Shown here one piece after another: positions 34,530-42,740 of a stretch of DNA of 64,000 nucleotides (position 1 is its first letter; each line of letters opens with the position of its first letter). The DNA comes from Novosphingobium profundi (lineage in GTDB: Bacteria; Pseudomonadota; Alphaproteobacteria; Sphingomonadales; Sphingomonadaceae). The translations under genes were made by a program, and so were the position numbers. Location of the stretch: contig NZ_JABWCU010000003.1 in assembly GCF_018491765.1 (NCBI RefSeq), positions 186,001-250,000 of the forward strand, read 5' to 3'. The notes below the pieces were generated by a model that saw only the letters and a list, made by a program, of their open reading frames with translations, ran no database searches and was not told the origin of the DNA.

Positions 34530-34754
34530 TCCGTCGACCGAAAATTCAGCCCTTTCGATCGCGCGAAGTTCGGTTGGACGGAACTGATCGAAGTCGTGCC
34601 CTTCCTGGCTGAAGATGAGATCAAGGCTCTGGGCGGACTTTATGAAAAAGGTCCTGATTGGGCGCCCAACGTCGTCATCGATGGAGCGCTTATTACCGGC
34701 CAGAACTCGGCTAGCAGCGAGGGTGTGGCTTTGGCCATGCTGGCCGCGGACTAG
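34530..34754 (+). pseudogene. 3' fragment of a DJ-1/PfpI-like gene
   Basis: A plus-strand frame without a start codon encodes about 74 residues ending at TAG (34752-34754). It reads FGWTELIEVVPFLAEDEIKA, then LGGLYEKGPDWAPNVVIDGA and LITGQNSASSEGVALAMLAA. This aligns by eye along its whole length with the last third of the intact DJ-1-like protein at 30628-31305, but the catalytic Cys region is lost. The two are on opposite strands and clearly diverged, so this is an older relative rather than a fresh duplication. Confidence 0.8.
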
Positions 34755-34898
34755 AGGGTAGAATAGCTGAGTAGGGCGAGGGCGACGCAACATTCCGCGC
34801 CGCCCTTTGCTCACCGGGCAGGCTCTTGGGCGTGATCGTCACAATGCTCAATTTCTCGCTACCTGAGAACCGGTGGCTCGCCCTCAACAATGGCGAAT

Positions 34899-35756
34899 TC
34901 AAACGGTCGTTGATGCATCCATGAAGAGTTCGGCATTACGAGAGAGGTGACCGTCCCGCCAGACGAAGTGGATTTCAGTCCGGCCATGATCGCCAAGGGA
35001 ATGTGCCTTCACCTGATTATGCCCAGGCAGCGTTTTCAAAATGGACCGCAACATCCAGGCCGCTCCCATGCCCGCGCTGACACAAGCCAGCATCGTATGG
35101 TAGGATTCGATTTCGATCACAGGCAAATCTGAGCGGCCGCCCGAAGCTAACCAGCGATCCATGCGGAAGCGAAAAGAACAGTCGTGCCGAAAGCCGTATA
35201 ATTCGGCGCATTCCAGATCTGTCGGTGTCACTACGTCCCGGTGACCTGGATCTGTAACCAGGAGCATTTCGTCGACAAAGGCAATCCTGCTTCGCAGAGC
35301 TTTCGAACTAATCGGCCCCTCTGTCAGCGCGATGTCAAGGCTGCCATCGGCAATGTGCGCCACCAGATCCTCGGATGCCTGATGGCGCACATTGAGATGT
35401 ATGCCGCGATGCCGCTGGCGCATGTAGCCGATTACCCGCGGCATATAATCGACTAGAACCACATCCAGTGCACCGACGGTAAGAGATCCGCTGATTTCTT
35501 CATCGCGCATCAATGCCCGTGTGCCATCCGTGAGATCGAGGATGCGCTGTGCATGTTCCAACAGCTGCCGCCCGGCCGGTGACAACGACATTCGCTTACG
35601 CTCTCGCAGGAAAAGCTGCTGCTTGAGGTCCTCTTCAAGCTGTTGAATGCGTACGGTGATGCTGGATGGTACTTTGTTGAGCACACGGGCTGCCGTCGAG
35701 ATAGAACCGGACTGGGCAACCGCACAGAAGGCGCGAAGCTGAGGAATCTGCATCAA
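34899..35756 (-). CDS. LysR-family regulator, divergent from aldo/keto reductase
   Basis: 285 residues. The helix-turn-helix SGSISTAARVLNKVPSSITV with RIQQLEEDLKQQLFLRERKR is followed by a LysR effector domain (SGSLTVGALDVVLVDYMPRV, GSLDIALTEGPISS, SAGMGAAWMLRSIL). It starts 127 bases from the aldo/keto reductase gene, which is the likely target. It has a Pro in the HTH recognition region (KVPSSITV), a known LysR variant (CbbR/NAC-like members show similar). Confidence 0.86.
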   Translation of the reverse strand: MMQIPQLRAFCAVAQSGSISTAARVLNKVPSSITVRIQQLEEDLKQQLFLRERKRMSLSPAGRQLLEHAQRILDLTDGTRALMRDEEISGSLTVGALDVVLVDYMPRVIGYMRQRHRGIHLNVRHQASEDLVAHIADGSLDIALTEGPISSKALRSRIAFVDEMLLVTDPGHRDVVTPTDLECAELYGFRHDCSFRFRMDRWLASGGRSDLPVIEIESYHTMLACVSAGMGAAWMLRSILKTLPGHNQVKAHSLGDHGRTEIHFVWRDGHLSRNAELFMDASTTV

Positions 35757-35883
35757 TCATTCCGATTATGAGAACAACAAATTTCGATCTTTTCAATTTT
35801 TCGAATGAAAATCCAGCGTTAGATGAATGCTCGAAACCGGCGCCAGCCTCGCCGTTTCCGATTCTGATCCCATGGAGAGCATC

Positions 35884-36948
35884 ATGGACTATCGACTTCT
35901 TGGCCGCTCAGGCCTCAAGATATCAACGCTTACACTTGGAACAATGACGTTTGGCGGCCAGGGAGCGTTCGCCAAGACAGGTGACACGGATGTGGAGGGT
36001 GCCCGGCGCCAGATCGACATGTGCATCGAGGCGGGGGTCAATAGCATTGACACAGCGGATATTTATTCGGCCGGAAAGTCAGAAGAAATTATCGGTGAGG
36101 CATTGACGGGCGGCCGTCGCGAAAAGTTGATACTTGGCACCAAAGTCCGTTTTCCAACCGGGACGAAAGGGCCGAACGAGCGCGGTCTGTCGCGACACCA
36201 TATCATTCGCGCCTGCGAGGACAGCTTGCGGCGCCTCAGGACAGATCATATCGATATCTACTGGTGTCACGAGTGGGATGGCATGACCCCGGTGGAAGAG
36301 ATACTCTCCGCTTTCGACATGCTTACCCGGTCTGGAAAGATCGGCTATCTCGGCATCTCCAATTTCTCCGGATGGCACGTTATGAAGATGATTGGAACTG
36401 CAGAGAAGGAAGGGTTGGTGCGTCCCGTCGCGCAGCAAATCCACTATACGCTGCAGGCGCGAGAGGCGGAATACGAACTCTTGCCCATCGGCGTCGACCA
36501 GGGTGTCGGCGGCGTGATTTGGTCTCCGCTGGCGGGAGGGTTGTTGTCCGGCAAATATCGACGCGGTAAGCCCGAGCCGGAAGGTACGCGCAAGGCCGCC
36601 AATTGGAACGAGCCGCCCGTGCGAGATGTTGAGGCGCTTTACGATATCGTCGAGGTGCTTGTCGAAGTGGCAGAAACGCGCGGTGACGGCGTGACCCCGG
36701 CCCAGGTAGCGCTTGCCTGGCTGCTGGCGCGACCCAGCGTGTCGAGTCTGGTCATCGGGGCGCGCACGGACGCACAATTGGCTGACAATCTGAAGGCGTG
36801 TGATCTGGTGCTGAGCAAAGAAGAATTCGCGAAGCTTGAAGCGGTGAGCCGCCCGCCTTTGCTCTATCCGTATTGGCACCAGTTGGATTCGGCGTCGGAT
36901 CGGCTATCTCCTGCGGATTTGACGCTAATCGGGCCGCATCGCAACTGA
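35884..36948 (+). CDS. Aldo/keto reductase
   Basis: 354 residues from the ATG at 35884, with GGAG at 35875; frames further up lack a site. The (beta/alpha)8 reductase tetrad is visible: Asp and Tyr in SIDTADIYSAGKSEEIIG, Lys in LILGTKVRF, His in IYWCHEWDG. The family ends with TPAQVALAWLLARPSVSSLV and VIGARTDAQLADNLKA, the NADPH-binding part. It is of the YajO/PdxI/AKR11-like class that reduces aldehydes. Stands alone downstream of a divergent LysR gene. Confidence 0.88.
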   Translation: MDYRLLGRSGLKISTLTLGTMTFGGQGAFAKTGDTDVEGARRQIDMCIEAGVNSIDTADIYSAGKSEEIIGEALTGGRREKLILGTKVRFPTGTKGPNERGLSRHHIIRACEDSLRRLRTDHIDIYWCHEWDGMTPVEEILSAFDMLTRSGKIGYLGISNFSGWHVMKMIGTAEKEGLVRPVAQQIHYTLQAREAEYELLPIGVDQGVGGVIWSPLAGGLLSGKYRRGKPEPEGTRKAANWNEPPVRDVEALYDIVEVLVEVAETRGDGVTPAQVALAWLLARPSVSSLVIGARTDAQLADNLKACDLVLSKEEFAKLEAVSRPPLLYPYWHQLDSASDRLSPADLTLIGPHRN

Positions 36949-36990
36949 TACAGGCTATTGCCTTCGTGGTGCGGTCTGTCTCCGACGTTC

Positions 36991-37068
36991 GATGACAAAT
37001 TGGGTTATGAAAGCGATGCTGCTCCACAGCATGCGGGCTCTCCGCTGGCGATGGATGACAAATTGGGT
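36991..37068. repeat. 15-base direct repeat
   Basis: GATGACAAATTGGGT occurs exactly at 36991-37005 and 37054-37068, 63 bases apart, on the same strand. It may be a recombinase or regulator site near the island edge. Confidence 0.85.
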
Positions 37069-37240
37069 GGAAGGCACTGCAAAAGGAACTCGCCAGGCGG
37101 CATACTAAGGGCCAACCGGTAGCCCTGATGCCTCGCTGAGACGAGCGATGCTTCGGGCATGATTGCAACCCTGAGGTCGTGTGAAAGCTGTGACCTAAAT
37201 TGTGCTGTCGCGCATTGTAAAAGGGATGAATTTGGTTGTC

Positions 37241-37303
37241 GCGTAATGTGCAGTTAGTTAATGACGGATGCTTCTAAGTGCCTGTAAATACTGCACATTA
37301 CGC
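37241..37303. repeat. 13-base perfect inverted repeat next to the att fragment
   Basis: GCGTAATGTGCAG (37241-37253) and CTGCACATTACGC (37291-37303) are exact reverse complements 37 bases apart. The right arm ends 13 bases before the tRNA-Lys fragment. Confidence 0.85.
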
Positions 37304-37316
37304 TCCAACTTTCAGC

Positions 37317-37361
37317 CTTTTAATCAGTAGGTCGCTGGTTCGAACCCAGCAGGGCTCACCA
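37317..37361 (+). other. 3' fragment of tRNA-Lys(TTT): candidate attachment site, island boundary
   Basis: The 45 bases start with the anticodon loop CTTTTAA and run through the 3' anticodon strand TCAGT, the variable loop AGGTC, a perfect T arm (GCTGG-TTCGAAC-CCAGC), the acceptor strand AGGGCTC, a discriminator A and CCA. The 5' half (acceptor strand, D arm, 5' anticodon strand) is absent: the bases before the loop (TTTCAGC) cannot pair with TCAGT. So it is not a working tRNA but the duplicated 3' end left when a tyrosine-recombinase element integrates in a tRNA gene. By polarity the element lies to the left, with the intact tRNA beyond the window. Confidence 0.85.
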
Positions 37362-37378
37362 TTTTCGCTTCTTAAGAG

Positions 37379-37402
37379 GCCGCGCGTTTGCGTGGCTTTT
37401 TT
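37379..37402 (+). terminator. tRNA-type intrinsic terminator behind the tRNA-Lys fragment
   Basis: GCCGCGC pairs with GCGTGGC (7 bp, one G-T pair, 4-base loop), followed by six Ts. It presumably ended the original tRNA-Lys transcript and touches the cobB stop codon on the other strand. Confidence 0.8.
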
Positions 37403-38694
37403 CATGCCCCGAAGATGCGGGCGATGGCCGAGGGGGCGGACGGGAAGTAGGTGTGCAGGTAGCTTGCCGTTAGCGAGCCTTCGATGAACAGGGCTTCGCC
37501 CTCGCGGCCATCGGGGGTGCGGGCGCGAGCCCGGAGAGCTTGCAGGGTTTGCATGCGCGAATAATGGAAGGTGTGACCACGCACGGTTTCGCCGTGGAGG
37601 TCGATCTCCTGGAGGCCGAGCGCGGCGAGGCGCGGTTGCATCGTGGCCGTGCCCGGCAGGAGACCGAGCAGCGCGGTACTCGCGCCCTCGCGGGTGGTCA
37701 GTCTGTCGAGGCAGAACAGCATGCCGCCGCATTCGGCGAGGATCGGGGTGCCCTGGCGATGGTGCTCCTTGAGCGCCGCGATCATCGGCTGGTTTGCGCC
37801 GAGGGTTTCGAGGTGCAGTTCAGGATAGCCACCCGGTAGCCAGATCGCATCGCAAGGTGGAATGGCTTCGTCCGCCAGTGGGGAGAAGAAGGCGAGGTGC
37901 GCGCCCAGAGCCGCGAGGCAGTCGAGATTGGCGGGGTAGATGAAGCCGAAGGCCGCGTCGCGCGCGATGGCGATGGTACGGCCTTCGAGCAGGCGCCTGG
38001 GGAGGGTGGTCTCGCCGCTCGCCGCGAAGTCGACGGGCTCGGGAAGCCAGGTAGCCGAAGCGGGGAGGCTGGCCGCGGCGCGGTCGAGGCGGGCGTCGAG
38101 ATCGGCGATTTCGCTGGCCTGGAGGAGGCCCAGATGCCGTTCGGGAAAGGCGAGCTCGCCATCGCGGGGAAAGGCGCCGAGCCAGGCGATCCCATTCGGC
38201 AGGCTCTCTTCCAGCATCTGCGCGTGGCGGGGGCTGCCGACCCGGTTGGCGAGCACGCCCGCCAGCGTCAAGTCGCGGCGGTACGTGGCAAGGCCATGCG
38301 CGAGCGCACCGAAGGTCTGCGCCATCGCCGAACCGTCGATTACGGCGAGCACCGGAAGTCCGAAGCGCACCGCGAGGTCCGCGGCGCTCGGCGTGCCGTC
38401 GTAAAGGCCCATGACGCCCTCGACGAGGATCACGTCGGCCTCCAGCGCGGCGGCGTGGAGCAGTGCGCGGCACTGTTCCTCGCCGACCATGAAGAGGTCG
38501 AGCTGGTAGACGGGCGCGCCGCTCGCGCGTTCCAGGATCATCGGGTCGAGGAAGTCGGGCCCGCACTTGAACACGCGCACACGCCGCCCGGCCCTGCGGT
38601 GCAGCCGCGCGAGCGCGGCTGTCACCAGGGTCTTGCCCTGGCCCGAGGCCGGGGCGGAGACCAGCAGGGCCGGGCAGGACGCGGCCCGGCTCAA
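37402..38694 (-). CDS. cobB: Cobyrinic acid a,c-diamide synthase
   Basis: 430 residues: an N-terminal ATP-binding amidoligase domain (LLVSAPASGQGKTLVTAALA, FKCGPDFLDP, LVEGVMGLYDG) and a C-terminal class I glutamine amidotransferase domain with the nucleophile Cys in PILAECGGMLFCLD and the His in RGHTFHYSRM, FPSAP end. It amidates the a and c side chains of (hydrogeno)byrinic acid using Gln and ATP. Its ATG overlaps the cobO stop by four bases, so it is the third gene of a cobalamin-riboswitch operon. Confidence 0.94.
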   Translation of the reverse strand: MSRAASCPALLVSAPASGQGKTLVTAALARLHRRAGRRVRVFKCGPDFLDPMILERASGAPVYQLDLFMVGEEQCRALLHAAALEADVILVEGVMGLYDGTPSAADLAVRFGLPVLAVIDGSAMAQTFGALAHGLATYRRDLTLAGVLANRVGSPRHAQMLEESLPNGIAWLGAFPRDGELAFPERHLGLLQASEIADLDARLDRAAASLPASATWLPEPVDFAASGETTLPRRLLEGRTIAIARDAAFGFIYPANLDCLAALGAHLAFFSPLADEAIPPCDAIWLPGGYPELHLETLGANQPMIAALKEHHRQGTPILAECGGMLFCLDRLTTREGASTALLGLLPGTATMQPRLAALGLQEIDLHGETVRGHTFHYSRMQTLQALRARARTPDGREGEALFIEGSLTASYLHTYFPSAPSAIARIFGA

Positions 38695-39308
38695 AGGTCG
38701 ATGCCGGTCTGCGCGCGCACGCCAGCGCGAAAGGCGTGCTTCTCGTCACGGATCGCGCTGACCGTGTCGGCGAGCTCGATCAGTTCGGCGTGGGCCGCGC
38801 GCCCGGTAATGACCACGTGCTGCATCGCCGGGCGCGCGGTGATCGCGGGCAGGACGTCCTCGAGGTCGAGGTAGCGGTAGGTGATGAGATAAGTCAGCTC
38901 GTCGAGCACGACGAGCGAGATCGAAGGATCGGCCAGCGCGAGCCGGGCCTTGTCCCAGCCCGCGCGCGCGGCAGCGATGTCACGGCTGCGGTCCTGCGTT
39001 TCCCAGGTGAAGCCTTCGCCGCAGTTCTCCCAGGTGACGCCGTCCTGGCGCGAGAGGAACGCGCGCTCGCCCACGTCCTCCTTGCCCTTGATGAACTGGA
39101 ACACGGCGGCCTTGCGGCCGTAGCCGAGCGTGCGCGCGACCATGCCGAAGGCACTCGAGGACTTGCCCTTGCCGTTGCCGGTAAGGACGAGCACGAGGCC
39201 CTTGTCGACCTTGGCGGCGGCGATCTTGGCATCGACCACGGCCTTGTGCTTGCGCGTGCGCTCCTTGTGGCGGCGTTCTTCGTCGCTCAGCGTGCTGGTC
39301 TCGCTCAC
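38691..39308 (-). CDS. cobO: Corrinoid adenosyltransferase (CobO/BtuR type)
   Basis: 205 residues from a GTG at 39308 that overlaps the stop of the membrane-protein gene (GTGA). Family marks: RKHKAVVDAKIAAAKVDKGL, the P-loop LTGNGKGKSSSAFG that binds ATP in the reversed mode of CobA/BtuR enzymes, FIKGKEDVGER, and VVLDELTYLITYRYLDLEDV, with VVITGRAAHAELIELAD. It adds the 5'-deoxyadenosyl ligand to cobalt(I) corrinoids. Confidence 0.95.
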   Translation of the reverse strand: MSETSTLSDEERRHKERTRKHKAVVDAKIAAAKVDKGLVLVLTGNGKGKSSSAFGMVARTLGYGRKAAVFQFIKGKEDVGERAFLSRQDGVTWENCGEGFTWETQDRSRDIAAARAGWDKARLALADPSISLVVLDELTYLITYRYLDLEDVLPAITARPAMQHVVITGRAAHAELIELADTVSAIRDEKHAFRAGVRAQTGIDL

Positions 39309-39898
39309 CGCGAGGTCGCCCGGCGCAGTTGCGGGCGGGCGGTGAGCGCCAGCGTCCACAGCGCCGCCGCGATGCCGCCCCAGACCAGCGAGGAGATCAG
39401 CGAAACCGGGAAGTAGCGCGCGAAGCGGTTGGCGAATTCGGCAATCGTGGGCTCGGCGTAGCGACCGCCCAGGAAGTAGAAGCCGCCGCTCGAGAACAGA
39501 TGCGAGACCAGCGTGGCGCTCAGCAGAAGCGCGGCCATGGCGGGCAGGGCGTAAAGACGCTCGGGCATGCGCGCGGCGAAGCGGCCGGCCAGCCACATCA
39601 CGCCATAGGCGGGCACGAGCATGGCGTAGGCGGGGGTGTAGCAAAAGTCGGAGACGCCCAGCACCGACATCGAGACGACGTCGATTGCATAAGCCAGCGC
39701 GAAGAGCGCGACGAAGCCGCCGATGCGGCGCACGAAATAGCCGAGCGCGAAAAAGCTGGCGAGCGCGGTACTCGGAACGTGTTCGAGATGGGTCACCGCG
39801 TGCGAGCGGGTGAGCAACATAAGGGCGGCGAGGATCGCGAAGACGGTCCATTCGAGACGGTTGGCTTGGAAGATCTGGTTCGAGTGCATCGGGGACAA
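39305..39898 (-). CDS. Riboswitch-controlled integral membrane protein, putative cobalt or corrinoid transporter
   Basis: 197 residues with five to six transmembrane helices (roughly 17-33, 44-58, 60-80, 90-107, 117-140, 158-182). No domain is recognised with certainty. It is the first gene behind a cobalamin riboswitch and is translationally coupled to cobO, so a role in cobalt, corrinoid or precursor uptake is a good guess; several non-homologous CbtA-G-type cobalt transporters have been predicted from just such positions. It lacks an ATPase partner in the neighbourhood. Confidence 0.65.
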   Translation of the reverse strand: MSPMHSNQIFQANRLEWTVFAILAALMLLTRSHAVTHLEHVPSTALASFFALGYFVRRIGGFVALFALAYAIDVVSMSVLGVSDFCYTPAYAMLVPAYGVMWLAGRFAARMPERLYALPAMAALLLSATLVSHLFSSGGFYFLGGRYAEPTIAEFANRFARYFPVSLISSLVWGGIAAALWTLALTARPQLRRATSR

Positions 39899-40134
39899 CT
39901 CCTGGGCGCGAAGGGGTGGGAATGGCGTCGCCGTCGCGCACAGGGACGCGGCAGCGGGAGCAGGGGGCTTGGGTCCGGACCCAAGGAGGGCCCCCGTGAA
40001 GGTTCAGCAGTTCGGCATGGCTTCAAGGCTCCCATCGACGCGACATACGAATGTCGTCCGCCAAGGGCTTGTCCCCGCAGGTCGCGAGGCCCTCGTCCGC
40101 CCGGTTCATCCCGCCCGCGCGAAGGAACGACGGC
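39899..40134 (-). other. Leader between riboswitch and membrane-protein gene
   Basis: 236 bases of transcribed leader on the minus strand. No open frame with a start signal is seen. The segment just before the ATG (39899-39910) contains AGGAG in the minus-strand sense (CCAGGAGTTG), the likely Shine-Dalgarno whose access the riboswitch may control. Confidence 0.5.
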
Positions 40135-40320
40135 ATCGGGCCGGTTTCCTGACTTCCCGGATCACGGCGCTGGTCGCCGCCTTCTCGAAAGAGTGAACCT
40201 CCTCCAATGGCACGTGGCGATGCGCTCACCGGTTACAGTTGCGGGAGCAGTGCCGGCGCGGGCGGCTTTCGCCACCACGCGTATCCGGACTTCCCGATTA
40301 AGCCCTCGCGGGCACCCGAT
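40135..40320 (-). promoter_or_regulatory. Cobalamin riboswitch (minus strand)
   Basis: Read on the minus strand, the conserved elements are in order: AATCGGGAAG, CGGTG-type stems, GCTCCCGCAACTGTAACCGG (the CCCGCAACTGTAA block), GTGCCATTGG (for GCCACTG), GAGAAGG, and TGATCCGGGAAGTCAGGAAA (the B12 box region). The closing P1 pairs ATCGGG (40315-40320) with CCCGAT (40135-40140). It should switch off the membrane protein-cobO-cobB operon when adenosylcobalamin is plentiful. Confidence 0.92.
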
Positions 40321-40408
40321 ACACAGGCCCGATTAAGGCAGGTCATTTTCGACTGCAAGCATATTGCACTTGCGCAGGTCACGGGCGCAGGATAATTGCC
40401 GCGCCGCG

Positions 40409-40568
40409 ACAGGTTCCCCTCATCGGGGATCAAAAGGGAACCGGGTGAAAGACCCGGGCTGCCCCTGCAACTGTAAGCGGCGAGCTATCCAGCCATGATG
40501 CCATTGGGACGCGAGTGTCCTGAGAAGGCGGCGGGATCGGCCTTGACCCGTGAGCCAGGAGACCTGCC
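40409..40568 (+). promoter_or_regulatory. Cobalamin riboswitch (plus strand)
   Basis: Conserved blocks are AAAAGGGAACCGGGTG, CCCCTGCAACTGTAAGCGG, GATGCCATTGGG, TGAGAAGG and TTGACCCGTGAGCCAGGAGA followed by CCTGCC, the B12 box. P1 pairs CAGGT (40410-40414) with ACCTG (40562-40566). It precedes the btuB-like receptor and, with it, the long cob operon. It is oriented away from the minus-strand copy, with only 88 bases between. Confidence 0.95.
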
Positions 40569-40808
40569 TGACGCGGTCGTTCTTCATCCGGGCAGGGTGC
40601 ACCGGGTGTTCGAGGGCCTTGCATCATCGCAAGGTCACCCCTCGCGCAACGACAGCCACCGCCTGGCCGGGCCCATCCCGTGCATCAGGAGAGGTTCGCT
40701 CGCGCCCCACCCACTTGAGGGGATTGGCGGATGTCGAGGATCCCTCCCGAGATGACGCAAGGGCACCCGGCAAGGTTAACGCCGTTTGCAAGAAGGGATC
40801 CGTCCCAA

Positions 40809-42740
40809 GTGTCCAAGTTCATATCCCTGGCCTCCGTTTCGGCCATCTCGATCCTCGCGTTCACCACCATACCGGACCTTGCCCAGGCCGACGAGGCCCC
40901 CGTGGGCACGATCGTGGTTTCCGCGCTTCGCACGCCGGTTGCGGCCGATCGCGTGTCCTCCAGCGTGACCGTTCTCGACGCGAAGGCGATCGACGAGGCC
41001 CAGACGCTTTCGCTGACCGACATCCTCGTACGCACCCCAGGCGTCGCGATCGCGCGCAACGGGGGCTACGGCACCACCACCAGCCTGCGTATCCGTGGCG
41101 CGGACGACGGCACTACGGTGGTGGTGATCGACGGCATGCGCCTGTCCGACCCGTCCTCGACCGCGGGCGGGGCGAACGTCACCAATCTCTTCCTCGACGA
41201 TGCCGAGCGTATCGAGATCCTGCGCGGGCCCCAGTCGATCCTGTGGGGCAGCAACGCCATCGGCGGCGTGATCAACGTCACGACCGCGACGCCCACCAGG
41301 CCCCTCGAAGGCAGCTTCGACCTCGAGGGCGGCTCGAACCAGACCGTTTCCGCCCGGGCGGGCGTGGGCGGCACGAGCGACCTCGTCGACTGGCGTCTGG
41401 CGGGATCGACCTTCACCACCGACGGCGTCTCGGCCCGGGCCAGCGGCACCGAAAAGGACGGCTACACGCGCCAGTCGGCCAGTGGCTCGGCGCGCTTCAA
41501 GCTCGCACCCGACGTTTCGCTCGACCTGCGTGGCTACTGGTCTGACGCGCGCGCCGATTTCGACGGCTATTCGGGCGACACCAGCGAATACGGCACGACG
41601 AAGGAATGGTCGGGCTATGCCGGGCTCAACTTCAAGCTGTTCGACGGAGCGCTCGTCAACCGCCTTGCGGCCATGCAGACGACCTCGGACCGCGAGAACT
41701 TCGATCCCTCGCGCGACGTGCGTCCGATCGATTTCGACGCGCACGGCCGCGTGCGCCGCTTCGAATACCAGGGCACCTACACACTCAACGACGCGGTGCA
41801 GGCCGTTTTCGGGGCCGAGCGCGAGGAACAGCGCATGACCACGGCCTCGCCCGATGACAGCGCCGTGGCCTATGCGCTCACGCCCTATTCGGTGAGCACC
41901 AACAGCGTCTATGGCCAGTTGCGCGTTACGCCGTTCACGGGCCTCACGCTCGATGGCGGCGCGCGCTACGATCACCAGTCCCGCTTTGGCGCCAACACGG
42001 TGGCGAGCGCGGGCGCGGTCTATACCCCCAACGGCGGCCAGAGTGTGCTGCGCGCGAACTATTCGGAAGGCTACAAGGCGCCCTCGCTCTACCAGATGTA
42101 TTCGGCCTACGGCGATGCGAACCTCAAACCCGAGAAGGCCAAGGGCTGGGAAGTCGGGATCGAGCAGGGGCTGGGCAGTGTGCTGCGCGCCTCGGCGACC
42201 TGGTTCGAGCGCGACACGACCAATCTCATCGACTTTGCCTATTGCGCGACGAGCGGCACGGTCATCGACGAGTGCTATGTGCCGGGCACGACGACCACGC
42301 GCTTTGGCTACTACGCCAATGTCGACAAGGCGCACGCTAAGGGCGTCGAACTCGCCGCCACGGCAAAGTGGAACGTGCTTTTCGCCGATGCCAACTACAC
42401 CTGGACGGATGCCGAGGACCGCACGCCCGATGCCAGCACATATGGGCGCCAGCTCGCCCGGGTGCCGCGTCACACCGCCAACATCGAAGGTGGCGTCGAC
42501 GTCTCGGGCCTGCGTGCGAGCGTGGCCGCGCGCTATTCGGGCGAGACGTTCACCAGCGCGAGCAGCTCGGTGGTGCTCGAGGATTACTGGCTCTTCGATG
42601 TGCGCGGCCAGTACACGCTGACACCGGGCCTGACGCTCCAGGCACGGGTCGAGAACCTCACCGACAAGAGCTACCAGACCGCGAGCGGCTACTCGATGCT
42701 CGGACGTACGATCTACGTCGGCGTACGGAGCCGCTTCTGA
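40809..42740 (+). CDS. btuB: BtuB-like TonB-dependent cobalamin receptor
   Basis: 643 residues from a GTG at 40809; this start gives a proper signal peptide (SKFISLASVSAISILAFTTI, cleavage after AQA), while an upstream ATG at 40731 would bury it. The plug shows VVSALRTPVAADRVSSSVTV, LSLTDILVRTPGVAIARNGG, RIRGADDGTTVVVIDGMRL, and RIEILRGPQSILWGSNAIGG. The barrel ends GRTIYVGVRSRF with the terminal Phe expected of outer-membrane proteins. Size (about 610 mature residues) and the riboswitch fit vitamin B12 import. A stop/start overlap (TGATG) couples it to DUF1636. Confidence 0.92.
   Translation: MSKFISLASVSAISILAFTTIPDLAQADEAPVGTIVVSALRTPVAADRVSSSVTVLDAKAIDEAQTLSLTDILVRTPGVAIARNGGYGTTTSLRIRGADDGTTVVVIDGMRLSDPSSTAGGANVTNLFLDDAERIEILRGPQSILWGSNAIGGVINVTTATPTRPLEGSFDLEGGSNQTVSARAGVGGTSDLVDWRLAGSTFTTDGVSARASGTEKDGYTRQSASGSARFKLAPDVSLDLRGYWSDARADFDGYSGDTSEYGTTKEWSGYAGLNFKLFDGALVNRLAAMQTTSDRENFDPSRDVRPIDFDAHGRVRRFEYQGTYTLNDAVQAVFGAEREEQRMTTASPDDSAVAYALTPYSVSTNSVYGQLRVTPFTGLTLDGGARYDHQSRFGANTVASAGAVYTPNGGQSVLRANYSEGYKAPSLYQMYSAYGDANLKPEKAKGWEVGIEQGLGSVLRASATWFERDTTNLIDFAYCATSGTVIDECYVPGTTTTRFGYYANVDKAHAKGVELAATAKWNVLFADANYTWTDAEDRTPDASTYGRQLARVPRHTANIEGGVDVSGLRASVAARYSGETFTSASSSVVLEDYWLFDVRGQYTLTPGLTLQARVENLTDKSYQTASGYSMLGRTIYVGVRSRF

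Larger units (their letters stand above)
36949..37316. other. Repeat-bearing gap at the right edge of the putative island
   Basis: 368 bases, relatively AT-rich, no gene. It holds a 15-base direct repeat (36991 and 37054), a perfect 13-base inverted repeat (37241-37253 and 37291-37303) and an imperfect third copy of part of it (TGTCGCGCATTGTA from 37206). It ends at the tRNA-Lys fragment. The layout resembles arm and core sites of an integrase or the end of an eroded element. Confidence 0.55.

Noticed and set aside
37260..37361. An intact tRNA-Lys gene
   Set aside because: No D arm and no 5' acceptor or anticodon strand can be found upstream; only the 3' 45 bases are present.
40776..42473. 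A 565-codon open frame antisense to the btuB-like gene
   Set aside because: High GC leaves long open antisense frames. The plus strand has a signal peptide, plug motifs and the terminal Phe of a receptor; the antisense product has no recognisable pattern.
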